Below are positions 1 to 6,890 of a stretch of 7,100 nt of DNA, piece after piece (within the stretch, counting starts at the first letter, position 1; every line of letters begins with the position of its first letter). The DNA is from Globobulimina sp. Taxonomy: Eukaryota > Foraminifera > Rotaliida. The position numbers and the translations under genes are program-made. Location: NCBI GenBank assembly GCA_003354225.1, contig PIVH01000199.1, forward strand, positions 1 to 7,100, read 5' to 3'. The notes beneath the pieces are model-generated. The model saw only the letters and a list, made by a program, of their open reading frames with translations. It ran no database searches and was not told the DNA's origin.

Positions 1-1141
1 ATAACTTTGGATAAATATTTGTAACATTTTATAATGATGAATAGCAAAATAAATGACAGCAATATTAAACAAAACATCCGGGATCAATAAAAATAGAAAC
101 AAATCAATATATGGGTTTACCACAAATAATACGCATTCAATATACATCACCGCATAGAATACAATCATATAACTGGCTGGGAATAACGCATATATTTTAA
201 AAAGGGGTTTTAAGCGCAACAATGCCTTTGTAACAGCTACATTATTCACAATCAATTTCAGTTCATCACATAAATTACAATTAAATAAACAATTTGAATA
301 TTTGTCATATAACTCTTGAAATATCAATATTTGCTCATTATTCTGTTTGTATATATTAATATTGTTTATGCGATCAATGAGACTCATATTTAATATGCGA
401 TGTGATACATTTAATATTAATTGCTGATTCTTATCGACATCATTTGATGGATTTAATGACTTGAATCTATCTAAAATAAAGTATGAAATGTCAGCTTAAT
501 TCCATCTGATTTGAATTACAATTACCAATTAATTTATTAATTGTATTGCTGCTTCGATTGACCATATATATTAATCCTAAAATTAAAAGGATTGGATATA
601 AAATAGATAATAGAAAAAAACCACAAACGCGTACTAGTATTCCTGCCACGGTATTCCTGCCACGGTTAAGCATACAAAAATAAAATGCTGCACATAATGT
701 AATAAAACCGTTTAAAATAAGTATGTAATAAAACACCATTTTATAATATATTAATATTGAAAGAAAAAAAGACCACCAAATTACGAGCAAAAAAAATATA
801 AGTAACCAATACCACATTTTTCTGCGTTTTGATGTCCTTGATTTCCATAAGCGAAATGCTTTTAGCATATCAGAAAAATTTATATAATTACATTGTAACA
901 TTAATATATTACCAGTTACAGTAGTTGTTACATTATTATTTGTAGTTTTGGTTATTGTAATATGTGTTGAAGATGGTATAAATATTCGATTTAAATACAT
1001 CCTTTTTATTTCTGCCTTTTCACAACGACCCAAAATGGTGTTAAATTTCCATGGACCATATGATTTAGGCGTTGGATATCCATATGAAAAGTACATCGCA
1101 TGTGAAGACATGATTACTGTCACTTTTATTTTCTGTGGCAT
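1..1141 (-). CDS. Multi-pass membrane protein, unknown family; two exons, 3' end cut off by window edge
   Basis: Read on the minus strand as exon 1 (1141-526), a 55-nt intron (525-471) and exon 2 (470-1), which stays open to the edge: 362 residues without a stop. The frame without splicing stops at once (TAA/TGA near 491), whereas phase-1 splicing restores about 157 further open codons. Residues 1-108 look soluble and include a Thr/Asn-rich stretch (about 61-78). Membrane segments are visible near 109-132, 136-158, 168-193, 298-323 and 326-348, with a hydrophilic loop of roughly 100 residues between the third and fourth. I recognise no family; it could be a receptor-like or channel-like protein, but no signature motif supports either. 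The start at 1141 is chosen because an upstream in-frame ATG at 1312 would run through the coding region of the divergent gene 2; Met at residue 11 is an alternative. A 14-bp tandem duplication lies inside exon 1. Confidence 0.72.
471..525 (-). other. Intron of the left-edge membrane protein gene (55 nt, phase 1)
   Basis: Donor GTAATT and acceptor TTTATTTTAG, with a branch-point-like CTGAC about 20 nt before the acceptor. It contains the in-frame stop near 491, and removing it joins two long open exons in the same phase (G|AT makes an Asp codon). Inferred from sequence only. Confidence 0.75.
637..666. repeat. 14-bp tandem direct duplication inside coding sequence
   Basis: The unit GTATTCCTGCCACG occurs at 637-650 and again at 651-664, followed by GT matching the start of a third copy. 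It lies inside exon 1 of the minus-strand membrane protein gene, in the loop before the third membrane segment (about residues 159-169). Because 14 is not a multiple of three, the two copies are read in different frames. Confidence 0.9.
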
Positions 1142-1196
1142 AAAAACTGTGTCCAAAATGAAACCTGGGTTCAGTTTGTCATAATTTGCATTGATA
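1142..1196. promoter_or_regulatory. Minimal divergent intergenic gap, presumed shared promoter
   Basis: Only 55 bp separate the chosen start codons of the left-edge membrane gene (minus) and the orphan gene (plus). Both promoters and 5' UTRs must lie here or overlap the neighbouring coding sequence. No TATA-like element is visible in it. If the membrane protein actually starts at its second Met, the gap grows to 85 bp. Confidence 0.4.
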
Positions 1197-2096
1197 ATGG
1201 CAGATGCAAAAGACGAAGAAGAACATAAAAGACTGGATAGGGAACAATTAGCCGGATTAGTTCTTTCTGCTGAAGCTTTTACTAAATTAATATGCGAATC
1301 AATACAAGTCATTGATATAATAATTGAAGTATCAGACGATGGGACTGAGAAATCAAAAGAAATAAAATGTGATTTACCATTTATAATCGGCGCAATTATT
1401 GTGGACTATTTTCGTATTCAGAATAGAACCGCATATAAAGTCGGCGACGAATTGTGGGTTCGAATGGAAACAGAAAAATTTCGTTCCATTGTTGGTTATT
1501 TGCGAGCATCATATCCGTGGACCAGCAAAGGCAGAAAATTACAAAAAGACAGCGATGCTTATTTAGAAGGACTGGAATTATGGGAGCGATACAGACAAAA
1601 ATATAAATTGATCGATGATATCGATTATGGCGCGGCGTTACACAACGACAAATTACAAATATTTAAGAAAATTGTCGCCGCATTGCCAAATAGGGCAAAA
1701 AAGCATGCATCGTCTGATCTAATTACATTATATGGCACATATCATTTATTTTCATCATTTGGAGTGGCCACACGTGACATTATTGGTTGCGGTGCCATCG
1801 GAAGGGATGATTTTGAATTTCATTGGGAATTATATGGTGATAACATTGAAAATTTAGCAAACCATTTGACTACACAGGACATCAATGAATGGAGACCTTC
1901 AATTAATAAAATAAATCATTTCAAAAGTCAGCTCTATGCAGAACTAATCAATGCATTGTTTCCCTTCGATAGACCAAAGGCCAAAATCAGAAAAATCCAT
2001 TTATCCACGGACATGTTCAGAGATAGAACAAAATATATTTATGACCTCTATATCGGGAAAGATGCGGTTCTATTTCAACGAGTACACTCTGACTAA
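1197..2096 (+). CDS. Orphan soluble protein, 299 aa, unknown function
   Basis: Single uninterrupted reading frame starting ATGGCAGAT, the same ATGGCA start form as the Rab5 gene and the 254-aa gene here. An earlier in-frame TTG at 1191 is not a credible eukaryotic start. The product has an acidic, charged N-terminus (DAKDEEEHKR near residue 4) and a mixed-charge body rich in aromatic residues, such as LELWERYRQKY. There is no signal peptide, no clear membrane segment, no low-complexity tract and no catalytic motif that I recognise. The C-terminal part (from about residue 245) is basic, with PFDRPKAKIRK. The gene is divergent from the left membrane gene and converges with the four-exon gene, its stop lying 17 bp from that gene's stop. 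Length, even codon use and absence of stops make it a real gene, but I cannot assign a family. Confidence 0.8.
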   Translation: MADAKDEEEHKRLDREQLAGLVLSAEAFTKLICESIQVIDIIIEVSDDGTEKSKEIKCDLPFIIGAIIVDYFRIQNRTAYKVGDELWVRMETEKFRSIVGYLRASYPWTSKGRKLQKDSDAYLEGLELWERYRQKYKLIDDIDYGAALHNDKLQIFKKIVAALPNRAKKHASSDLITLYGTYHLFSSFGVATRDIIGCGAIGRDDFEFHWELYGDNIENLANHLTTQDINEWRPSINKINHFKSQLYAELINALFPFDRPKAKIRKIHLSTDMFRDRTKYIYDLYIGKDAVLFQRVHSD

Positions 2097-2110
2097 TTAT
2101 ATATATAATT
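2095..2110. terminator. Perfect 16-bp AT palindrome between two convergent stop codons; possible shared 3'-end signal
   Basis: AATTATATATATAATT equals its own reverse complement. It begins in the TAA of the plus-strand orphan gene and ends 4 bp before the stop codon of the minus-strand gene (2116-2114). Being symmetric, it presents the same TATATA-rich signal to both transcripts. A role in 3'-end formation is inferred; the palindrome itself is observed. No AATAAA occurs between the two stops. Confidence 0.4.
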
Positions 2111-2113
2111 GCA

Positions 2114-3425
2114 TCAATGCAACACTTGAGCAGCAGCTTGCTCATCAAAGGTGACATTGTGTAAATTTGCGTATTGCTTTGCCTGTTCAAGAAGAACTTT
2201 TGCTTGCTTGCGAGAGCCAGTCTCTCTTATTTTCCTCGCTTCATTTATCATATGAGACACATGATGTTGATGTGCCCGAGATAGCACTTGTTCCAATTTC
2301 TCGGTTTCCACAAAACTTCCATTCAATTTATGTTGAATATTGCGGATTTCTGAGATGTGTTTCTGACACAAAGACACATCTCCTTTGTTGCTAAATGTCT
2401 GTGCATCGGCCAATAATTTGCTACAATGTGTCCCGTATGCTTTCACTTTCACTCTCTCCAACTCTGCATATTCATTCATAGTAAATATTACACTCAGAAT
2501 TTTATAGAAATTTATTAAAATGCAAAGTGCAAACCTTTTTCATCCAATATTCCACCTTCAATCGTATACGTTTGCAACTGATTTAAAACCTGTTCAAATT
2601 TCACAATCTCGCCACTTTCCGCCCAAAATTCAGCTCTATCCAATGACACACGAATGGCATTAGAATAGCCTTTCTCGCGTATCTCATCCACACGTTTTTG
2701 TATTCCATCCATTTTATCCGCTTGTGTGGCACTCATAGCTTCGCCTAAATATTTCTCCATTGCAGTCAATCTGGTTTTCATTGAGTCGTTTGCTGAGCGA
2801 GAGTCCCACATTGCATTCCATTGCGGACTGGCTTGGCCGTCCGCTAACTCCAACTTGGCCTCACTTACTCCGATCACATAGTTTATATACAAGGGATTGC
2901 GCAAACGAGTCAAATATAATATGATGAACAGAGCTGATCCGCCGGCGATTCTCGCTCCGTACCCCAAGGCTGAGGCTGCTGCACTGCTCTCTGACTCTGC
3001 AGTGGCTGTTAGCAACCTATATTTGTTTATTTATATGTAAATCAAATCAGAAACACTTGTTTTTATAAAATAAATGAAATGAAATGAACCGAACCATTGT
3101 GGTGGCTGTCCCTTCCATATTTGCAGTATGATTCCACCAAGAAAGCTAACGGCGATAACTATTAACGGTCTTAGTAATGGTCGAAGCCAAACTGGTGGAA
3201 TCCAAATGTGTTTTGCCTGTCGAGACAACAATTGAGGCGTTTGACGGAGATACAGAGTGTTGTTCTTATAACGGCTGAATTTGTGACTGCAACAAAAAAA
3301 ATTATAATCAGATCAATGGTTTTTGCAAAACAATTGCGATTTATATCATTATATCCATACCTTCGTTGGAAATGCATGCATCGATATGAATGATTGGATG
3401 CTAAATTCTGTAATCGTAATGGCAT
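2114..3425 (-). CDS. Predicted mitochondrial membrane protein with three C-terminal helical repeats, four exons, 357 aa
   Basis: Exons on the minus strand: 3425-3361, 3286-3090, 2996-2535 and 2463-2114; phases 2, 1, 1 all join without a stop. Residues 1-87 contain no Asp or Glu but many Arg, Lys and His, as in a mitochondrial presequence. Hydrophobic segments lie at about 60-79 (LIVIAVSFLGGIILQIW) and 101-117 (ARIAGGSALFIILYLTR), flanking an acidic start of exon 3. The C-terminal half is helical and shows three related units of about 45-55 residues (about 206-255, 256-310, 311-357), sharing the plan A..-x-G-x(6-8)-L...-E..L..V. The first unit crosses the exon 3/4 junction, which supports that splice. 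The start is the first ATG after an in-frame TAA 25-30 nt upstream. The family is not recognised; mitochondrial location is inferred from composition. Exon 2/3 is the least certain join because its donor, GTTCAT, is weak. Confidence 0.7.
2464..2534 (-). other. Intron 3 of the mitochondrial-type gene (71 nt, phase 1)
   Basis: Donor GTTTGC, acceptor ATGCAG. It contains an in-frame TAA just after the donor. Splicing turns the end of exon 3 (ILDEK) into a continuous read with ELERVKVKAY, matching the second repeat's VETEKLEQVLSRAH in layout. Confidence 0.75.
2997..3089 (-). other. Intron 2 of the mitochondrial-type gene (93 nt, phase 1)
   Basis: Donor GTTCAT, acceptor GCCACTGCAG with a CTAAC branch-like motif 10-15 nt before it. 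It contains in-frame TAA. The acceptor ATATAG 16 nt earlier would break the phase with this donor. A GTGTTT donor further in would also keep frame, so the donor is uncertain. Confidence 0.55.
3287..3360 (-). other. Intron 1 of the mitochondrial-type gene (74 nt, phase 2)
   Basis: Donor GTATGG and a strong acceptor, a run of eight T then GTTGCAG. The phase-2 join makes a Ser codon (AG|T) and links the first ATG after an upstream stop to the long downstream frame. Confidence 0.7.
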
Positions 3426-3760
3426 CGAAAATCGACCAACTACATAAACTATTTATATTTGAAACATCACATGTGTTGGATTTGGAATTGCAACATTTTC
3501 TTTTTGCAAACCTGAACGCGTGCACCAACTCATTGTTTTTGAAGTGTTTTGAGCTATTCCAGAAAACTGCACTAATTTGATTTTAATACATTTTCCGAGA
3601 GTTGCATTGTGTGTAGTTGCAGCTGCTACATTATTTTGGAGGAGAATTGAACAGAACTCATAATTGATCAGAATCAACCATCAATTCTCTATTTTATACA
3701 TTTCCATCACATCATCATCATTTGATTTAACCGGAAGCAAAATACATTAAATTAATCACT
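3426..3760. promoter_or_regulatory. Divergent intergenic region between the mitochondrial-type gene and Rab5
   Basis: 335 bp between start codons on opposite strands, so it must carry both promoters. Short reading frames cross it on both strands but resemble nothing and overlap one another. A TTTTATA sequence at 3692-3698 lies about 65 bp upstream of the Rab5 ATG and is a possible but weak TATA element. A run of ATC repeats (about 3706-3720) is also present. No RNA gene was recognised. Confidence 0.45.
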
Positions 3761-4490
3761 ATGGCAACCAACAAAACCTATCAATTTAAATTGGTATTAC
3801 TCGGCGATACTTCAGTAGGAAAATCAAGCATTGTTATTCGTTTTGTGAAGGGGCAATTTTCTGAATATCAAGAATCAACCATCGGAGCGGCATTCTTAAC
3901 GCAGACTGTGCCTGTTCAAGATTGTACAGTCAAGTTCGAGATTTGGGACACGGCCGGACAGGAAAGGTATCATTCGTTGGCACCAATGTATTACAGAGGG
4001 GCCGCCGCCGCCATCGTAGTGTATGACATCACCTCCCAAGTTAAGCATACCTACAATCAAAATCTAAAATAAATACCTAAATGTGTTGCAATTCTAAATA
4101 GGAATCATTTCACAGAGCCAAATCATGGGTAAAGGAGTTGCAAAGACAGGGAAGTCCGGATGTGGTTATTGCGTTGGCGGGGAATAAAATCGACCGCGAG
4201 GAAGAGCGCGAAGTGGCCGCAGCCGACGCCAAACAATACGCCGACGACAATTCTCTATATTTTATTGAAACCTCTGCTAAGACAAACGTCAATGTTCGAG
4301 AATTATTCCTTGCGATTGCTAGACAATTACCAAAGGTATTTATTTTCTTTTCTTTTGTCACTGTTTGTATTTTAGTAATACGCATAATCGCACCTAACAG
4401 GAAAACAATAACGATGCCAATGACAATGGATTTATTTTAGACGAAGATAGTTATCAACCCGACCCAAAAAAGGGAGGATGTTGTAATTGA
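3761..4490 (+). CDS. RAB5: Rab5-family small GTPase, three exons, 200 aa
   Basis: Exons 3761-4039, 4102-4335 and 4401-4490 join in phase 0 at both introns. Rab5 is the GTP switch that recruits tethering effectors and drives early endosome fusion on the cytosolic membrane face. Visible motifs: P-loop GDTSVGKS (15-22), switch I ESTIGAAF (38-45, Thr40), WDTAGQE (62-68), the Rab5-type switch [15 protein letters not shown] (69-81), NKID (121-124) and ETSAKT (149-154). The catalytic Gln of DTAGQ (Gln67) is present. Exon 3 supplies an acidic hypervariable tail ending KKGGCCN, a di-cysteine fit for double geranylgeranylation. Without splicing, exon 1 runs into a TAA soon after ITSQ, and the tail lacks cysteines. 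Total length matches the family (about 200-215). Family assignment is very secure; the exact tail depends on the third exon. Confidence 0.96.
4040..4101 (+). other. Rab5 intron 1 (62 nt, phase 0)
   Basis: Donor GTTAAG after the codons for ITSQ, acceptor CTAAATAG before ESFHRAKSW. Conservation of Rab5 across this junction fixes both sites. It contains in-frame TAA. Confidence 0.95.
4336..4400 (+). other. Rab5 intron 2 (65 nt, phase 0)
   Basis: Donor GTATTT after the codons for RQLPK, acceptor CACCTAACAG. Removal yields the Rab-type hypervariable tail and terminal cysteines; read-through instead gives a hydrophobic tail that no Rab has. An internal TTTTAG at about 4371-4376 is a competing acceptor but gives no Rab-like tail. 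Confidence 0.92.
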
Positions 4491-4874
4491 TAGCAATATT
4501 ATATTTTCATCGTGTTCGTATATAATTAATTGACAACTATAGCTTTAGCTGTTTCATTTTGATCATATATTTCCAAGTATTTGCAACGATTATTCACTAA
4601 TTTACTATGTCTATCAAACTGACTTTTCTTTGAATTTCAATGTGTTTATTTATTTATTTTTTTCGTTTTTTCTCTCCTTCAGTACGTCTGTTGATTTTTC
4701 TTCTGAAGTTATTTGTTTTGTACGTTTGTGTTGGGTAAGTAATTAAAACCTGTTTTTTTTTCAATTGTATCGAATCTATTTTTTGTCGTTATCCTTGCAC
4801 GCCGCACGCTGACATATTATATAAACGGAGCAATAGTTCCAATAGAAATTCACGCCACGTTTTCAGCAGTTATC
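4491..4874 (+). promoter_or_regulatory. Rab5 3' flank and upstream region of the 254-aa gene, with TATA-like box
   Basis: 384 bp without a gene. The left part holds the Rab5 3' flank (no AATAAA seen). The middle is strongly T-rich on the plus strand (about 4640-4680 and 4750-4790). TATATAAA at 4818-4825, about 50 bp before the ATG at 4875, is the best TATA-box candidate in the window. Strong splice-like signals also occur at 4671-4682 and 4735-4740. Confidence 0.45.
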
Positions 4875-5639
4875 ATGGCAGAGAAAGCAGTGAAAGCGGA
4901 AGAAAAAAAATACGACGCCACTGTGTTGTATATTGAATTTAAATGGGACAAAACCAGAATGAAAAATAAAAAAGATTGCGACACAAAGCATATGTTATAT
5001 TTGTTGCATTTGGCGCTGGAAAAAGTTTGTCAGCGCACAAACGAAAGAAATGAACAATTTAAAAATTATGGTCGTAATGATAGAATATTGCAACATCCAG
5101 ATTATAGCCAGATTATTACAAATTTTATTGATTGGCATTTGATGGATTCAGACAATAACAAATTTGATGGCGCTTATTTGGAGAAAACGAATAGAATCGA
5201 TTTTACCAACACATTAAAAAAGATTGGCTGTATTAAGGAAGGATGGGCTATAAAAATATATAAATATTTGAAAAAAGATATAAATATCAATACAAAATGG
5301 AGATTAGTGAAAATACCAAATTATAAACATACATCGATTGGAAAAACATTAATGACGCTCTCCGTAAAAGATATGGTGTATATTTTGCAAACTTATGTAT
5401 TTAATGAATGTATAAAAAAAGCAAAGAACAATGATTGGAAATTAGATAAATATAAAGATGGTATTGTTGATTTTTTCAGTGAAGAAAATTTAAATGGCGC
5501 CGCATTTGCAGCATGTAAAAAAATGGAATTTAAAAACAAATTAAGAATACATCTTGGTAATGATAAAAAATTAAATGGTCCAATTTCCAAAATGTACACT
5601 GTAATTCAGAAATGTGACATAAATGAGGTTCTTAAATAA
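4875..5639 (+). CDS. 254-aa lysine-rich protein with two SAM-like helical modules; function unknown
   Basis: Single-exon frame starting ATGGCAGAG, ending TAA. The product is soluble, rich in Lys, Asn and Asp, without signal peptide or membrane segment. Two stretches look like copies of one module: about 80-139 (FDGAYLEKTNRIDFTNTLKK ... WAIKIYKYLKKDIN) and about 196-250 (LNGAAFAACKKMEFKNKLRI ... ISKMYTVIQKCDIN). The shared plan is an acidic helix, a D/N-G turn, a basic helix with xFxN(T/K)L, then K-I/M-Y-x-x-I/L-x-K-x-DIN. This resembles the layout of SAM-type protein interaction domains (a buried G-turn followed by a final long helix), but the match is by eye and no SAM signature is certain. 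If right, the protein would be an adaptor or scaffold. A TATA-like box lies 50 bp upstream. A bending run of A-rich codons makes it more AT-rich than Rab5. Confidence 0.8.
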   Translation: MAEKAVKAEEKKYDATVLYIEFKWDKTRMKNKKDCDTKHMLYLLHLALEKVCQRTNERNEQFKNYGRNDRILQHPDYSQIITNFIDWHLMDSDNNKFDGAYLEKTNRIDFTNTLKKIGCIKEGWAIKIYKYLKKDININTKWRLVKIPNYKHTSIGKTLMTLSVKDMVYILQTYVFNECIKKAKNNDWKLDKYKDGIVDFFSEENLNGAAFAACKKMEFKNKLRIHLGNDKKLNGPISKMYTVIQKCDINEVLK

Positions 5640-5759
5640 TTATTGTCTTTTTTTTTATATTTTTGTTTGGTATTAGCATGCCTTGATCGGTGTACTATTA
5701 TGAGGGTAAAATGTTCGATTATTTGAAAACGCGTTAGTGAACTAGCCAGCTCTGTTAAT

Positions 5760-6890
5760 ATGGAACATAATTCTAATTTCGGATTGAGAGAATCAGCCGA
5801 ACCGAGAGTAGTGGAATGGTTATCAGCAACAGGAATGTTTATTGGCGTTTCCATTCTTATCTTGGTGAATATTTCTTTATCAAGCCAGATTATTCCCTAT
5901 TTGAAAAAAGCAAATGTTTCAAAATTGATTATGATGTTCAGTTTAGCCACAACCATATTATTCTTATTTTCAGCTAGTGCTGTTTTGATATGTACAGTGC
6001 TGGTATTAATATCTGATGATCATAATCATGAATTAGCTGTCACCGAAGCATTCGCAAAAATCAGTGTTTCTCTTTATTTTATAGCTCAAACAGCCATGAT
6101 ATTTTTATTTGTAATCAAAACGCATTTAACATTCAAAGGTTCAGACGTTGGATATTCTCCATTCATTACAAAGTGTTTATATTGTTCATCTGTATTTTTT
6201 CTCGTATTTTTCGTATTTTTTGATTTAGCTCTTTTGTATGAACAATGGAATTTATTTGTAATGGTTGCTGGAAGTTGGGTCGTTTTATATTTTGGTCTGT
6301 CACTATCACTTTGTCTCACATTTATTCGTAAAATTCAAATATTATTGGAAGTGTCGCATAAAAGTGGTGCTTCCATTGATGAAGATATATTATTTGTGGT
6401 TATCAAGCATGCGTTGTTGGTGCCAATTGCCATCTGTTCATCGTTCATTTGTTTTACATCAACGTTGGTTGTGAATTGTTTAACGAATCCAGGTGAATGG
6501 ATGCCGTCTGCCATGTTTTGGATTGTCATGGATTGTACAATCAGTTCAATCAGTATTTATTTATTATTTGCATGGAATGATAAAAAATATAAGAAATATT
6601 GCTCCAAATTGCATGCTGCGTTTACAAATTTGAATATTTTGAAAATTCAAAGAAATCATTCAGATTTAAAACGGAAAAGCAAACCGAAAAACGAAACAGC
6701 ATCAAAAACAACAAGTACATATAAGGAAAGTCCAGCAAATACATGTACAGAAAGTCCAGCAATTTGTTCTCGGACTCTCCCATCAATTGAAGCTATTGAA
6801 CCATCATTGTTAGCAAACGATCCGTTACAACAAAGTAAAATCGATTTAGATCAAACTATTACCATTGGTGACAGCAACGAAACCTTATAA
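5760..6890 (+). CDS. Seven-transmembrane receptor-like protein, 376 aa
   Basis: Single-exon frame, preceded by several in-frame and out-of-frame stops just upstream and ending TAA. A short N-terminus of about 21 residues precedes seven hydrophobic segments near 22-46, 56-84, 100-124, 136-160, 163-190, 211-240 and 250-272. A 104-residue hydrophilic tail follows, beginning WNDKKYKKYC (272-281), like the amphipathic helix 8 of GPCRs, and rich in Lys, Ser and Thr. This topology suggests an extracellular N-terminus and a cytosolic tail that could be phosphorylated. The class A marks are absent: no DRY after segment 3 (it ends FVIKTHLTF), no CWxP in segment 6, no NPxxY in segment 7. It is therefore either a divergent, lineage-specific GPCR or an unrelated 7TM protein. 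Ligand and partner cannot be told from the sequence. Confidence 0.82.
   Translation: MEHNSNFGLRESAEPRVVEWLSATGMFIGVSILILVNISLSSQIIPYLKKANVSKLIMMFSLATTILFLFSASAVLICTVLVLISDDHNHELAVTEAFAKISVSLYFIAQTAMIFLFVIKTHLTFKGSDVGYSPFITKCLYCSSVFFLVFFVFFDLALLYEQWNLFVMVAGSWVVLYFGLSLSLCLTFIRKIQILLEVSHKSGASIDEDILFVVIKHALLVPIAICSSFICFTSTLVVNCLTNPGEWMPSAMFWIVMDCTISSISIYLLFAWNDKKYKKYCSKLHAAFTNLNILKIQRNHSDLKRKSKPKNETASKTTSTYKESPANTCTESPAICSRTLPSIEAIEPSLLANDPLQQSKIDLDQTITIGDSNETL
6717..6764 (+). repeat. Two-copy 24-bp repeat encoding TxxESPAx in the cytosolic tail of the 7TM protein
   Basis: Copies at 6717-6740 and 6741-6764 read TYKESPAN and TCTESPAI (residues 320-335), with an identical 13-bp core GAAAGTCCAGCAA. 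The period is eight codons, so the frame is kept. Ser-Pro in each copy is a possible proline-directed phosphorylation site. Confidence 0.8.

Noticed and set aside
948-1184. Plus-strand 78-codon frame
   Set aside because: Lies wholly antisense to exon 1 of the left membrane gene; no independent support.
1142-1312. N-terminal extension of the left membrane gene from an ATG at 1312
   Set aside because: It would run antisense through the start of the 299-aa gene, is Ser-rich without features, and the ATG at 1141 gives a sensible start.
2167-2394. Plus-strand 75-codon frame
   Set aside because: Antisense shadow of the last exon of the mitochondrial-type gene, whose repeat structure is convincing.
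2515-3015. A stand-alone 166-residue protein starting at a TTG
   Set aside because: There is no ATG at its start, and its beginning and end coincide with splice-like signals that join it in phase to exons on both sides.
3208-3677. Overlapping small frames on both strands between 3208 and 3677
   Set aside because: They overlap one another and the exons of the mitochondrial-type gene, have no family resemblance and fall partly in the divergent promoter region.
4110-4385. Minus-strand 91-codon and plus-strand 71-codon frames over Rab5 exon 2
   Set aside because: Shadows of a conserved Rab5 exon in other frames.
4336-4440. Rab5 ending with the hydrophobic read-through tail of exon 2
   Set aside because: That tail is intron 2 read through. 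Splicing at 4336/4400 yields an acidic tail ending in cysteines as the family requires.
5393-5854. Minus-strand frames of 68 and 82 codons
   Set aside because: Antisense to the 254-aa and 7TM genes, biased by their AT-rich codons; no support.
6086-6529. Frames of 64-77 codons inside the 7TM gene
   Set aside because: Shadows in other frames of a clear seven-segment membrane protein.
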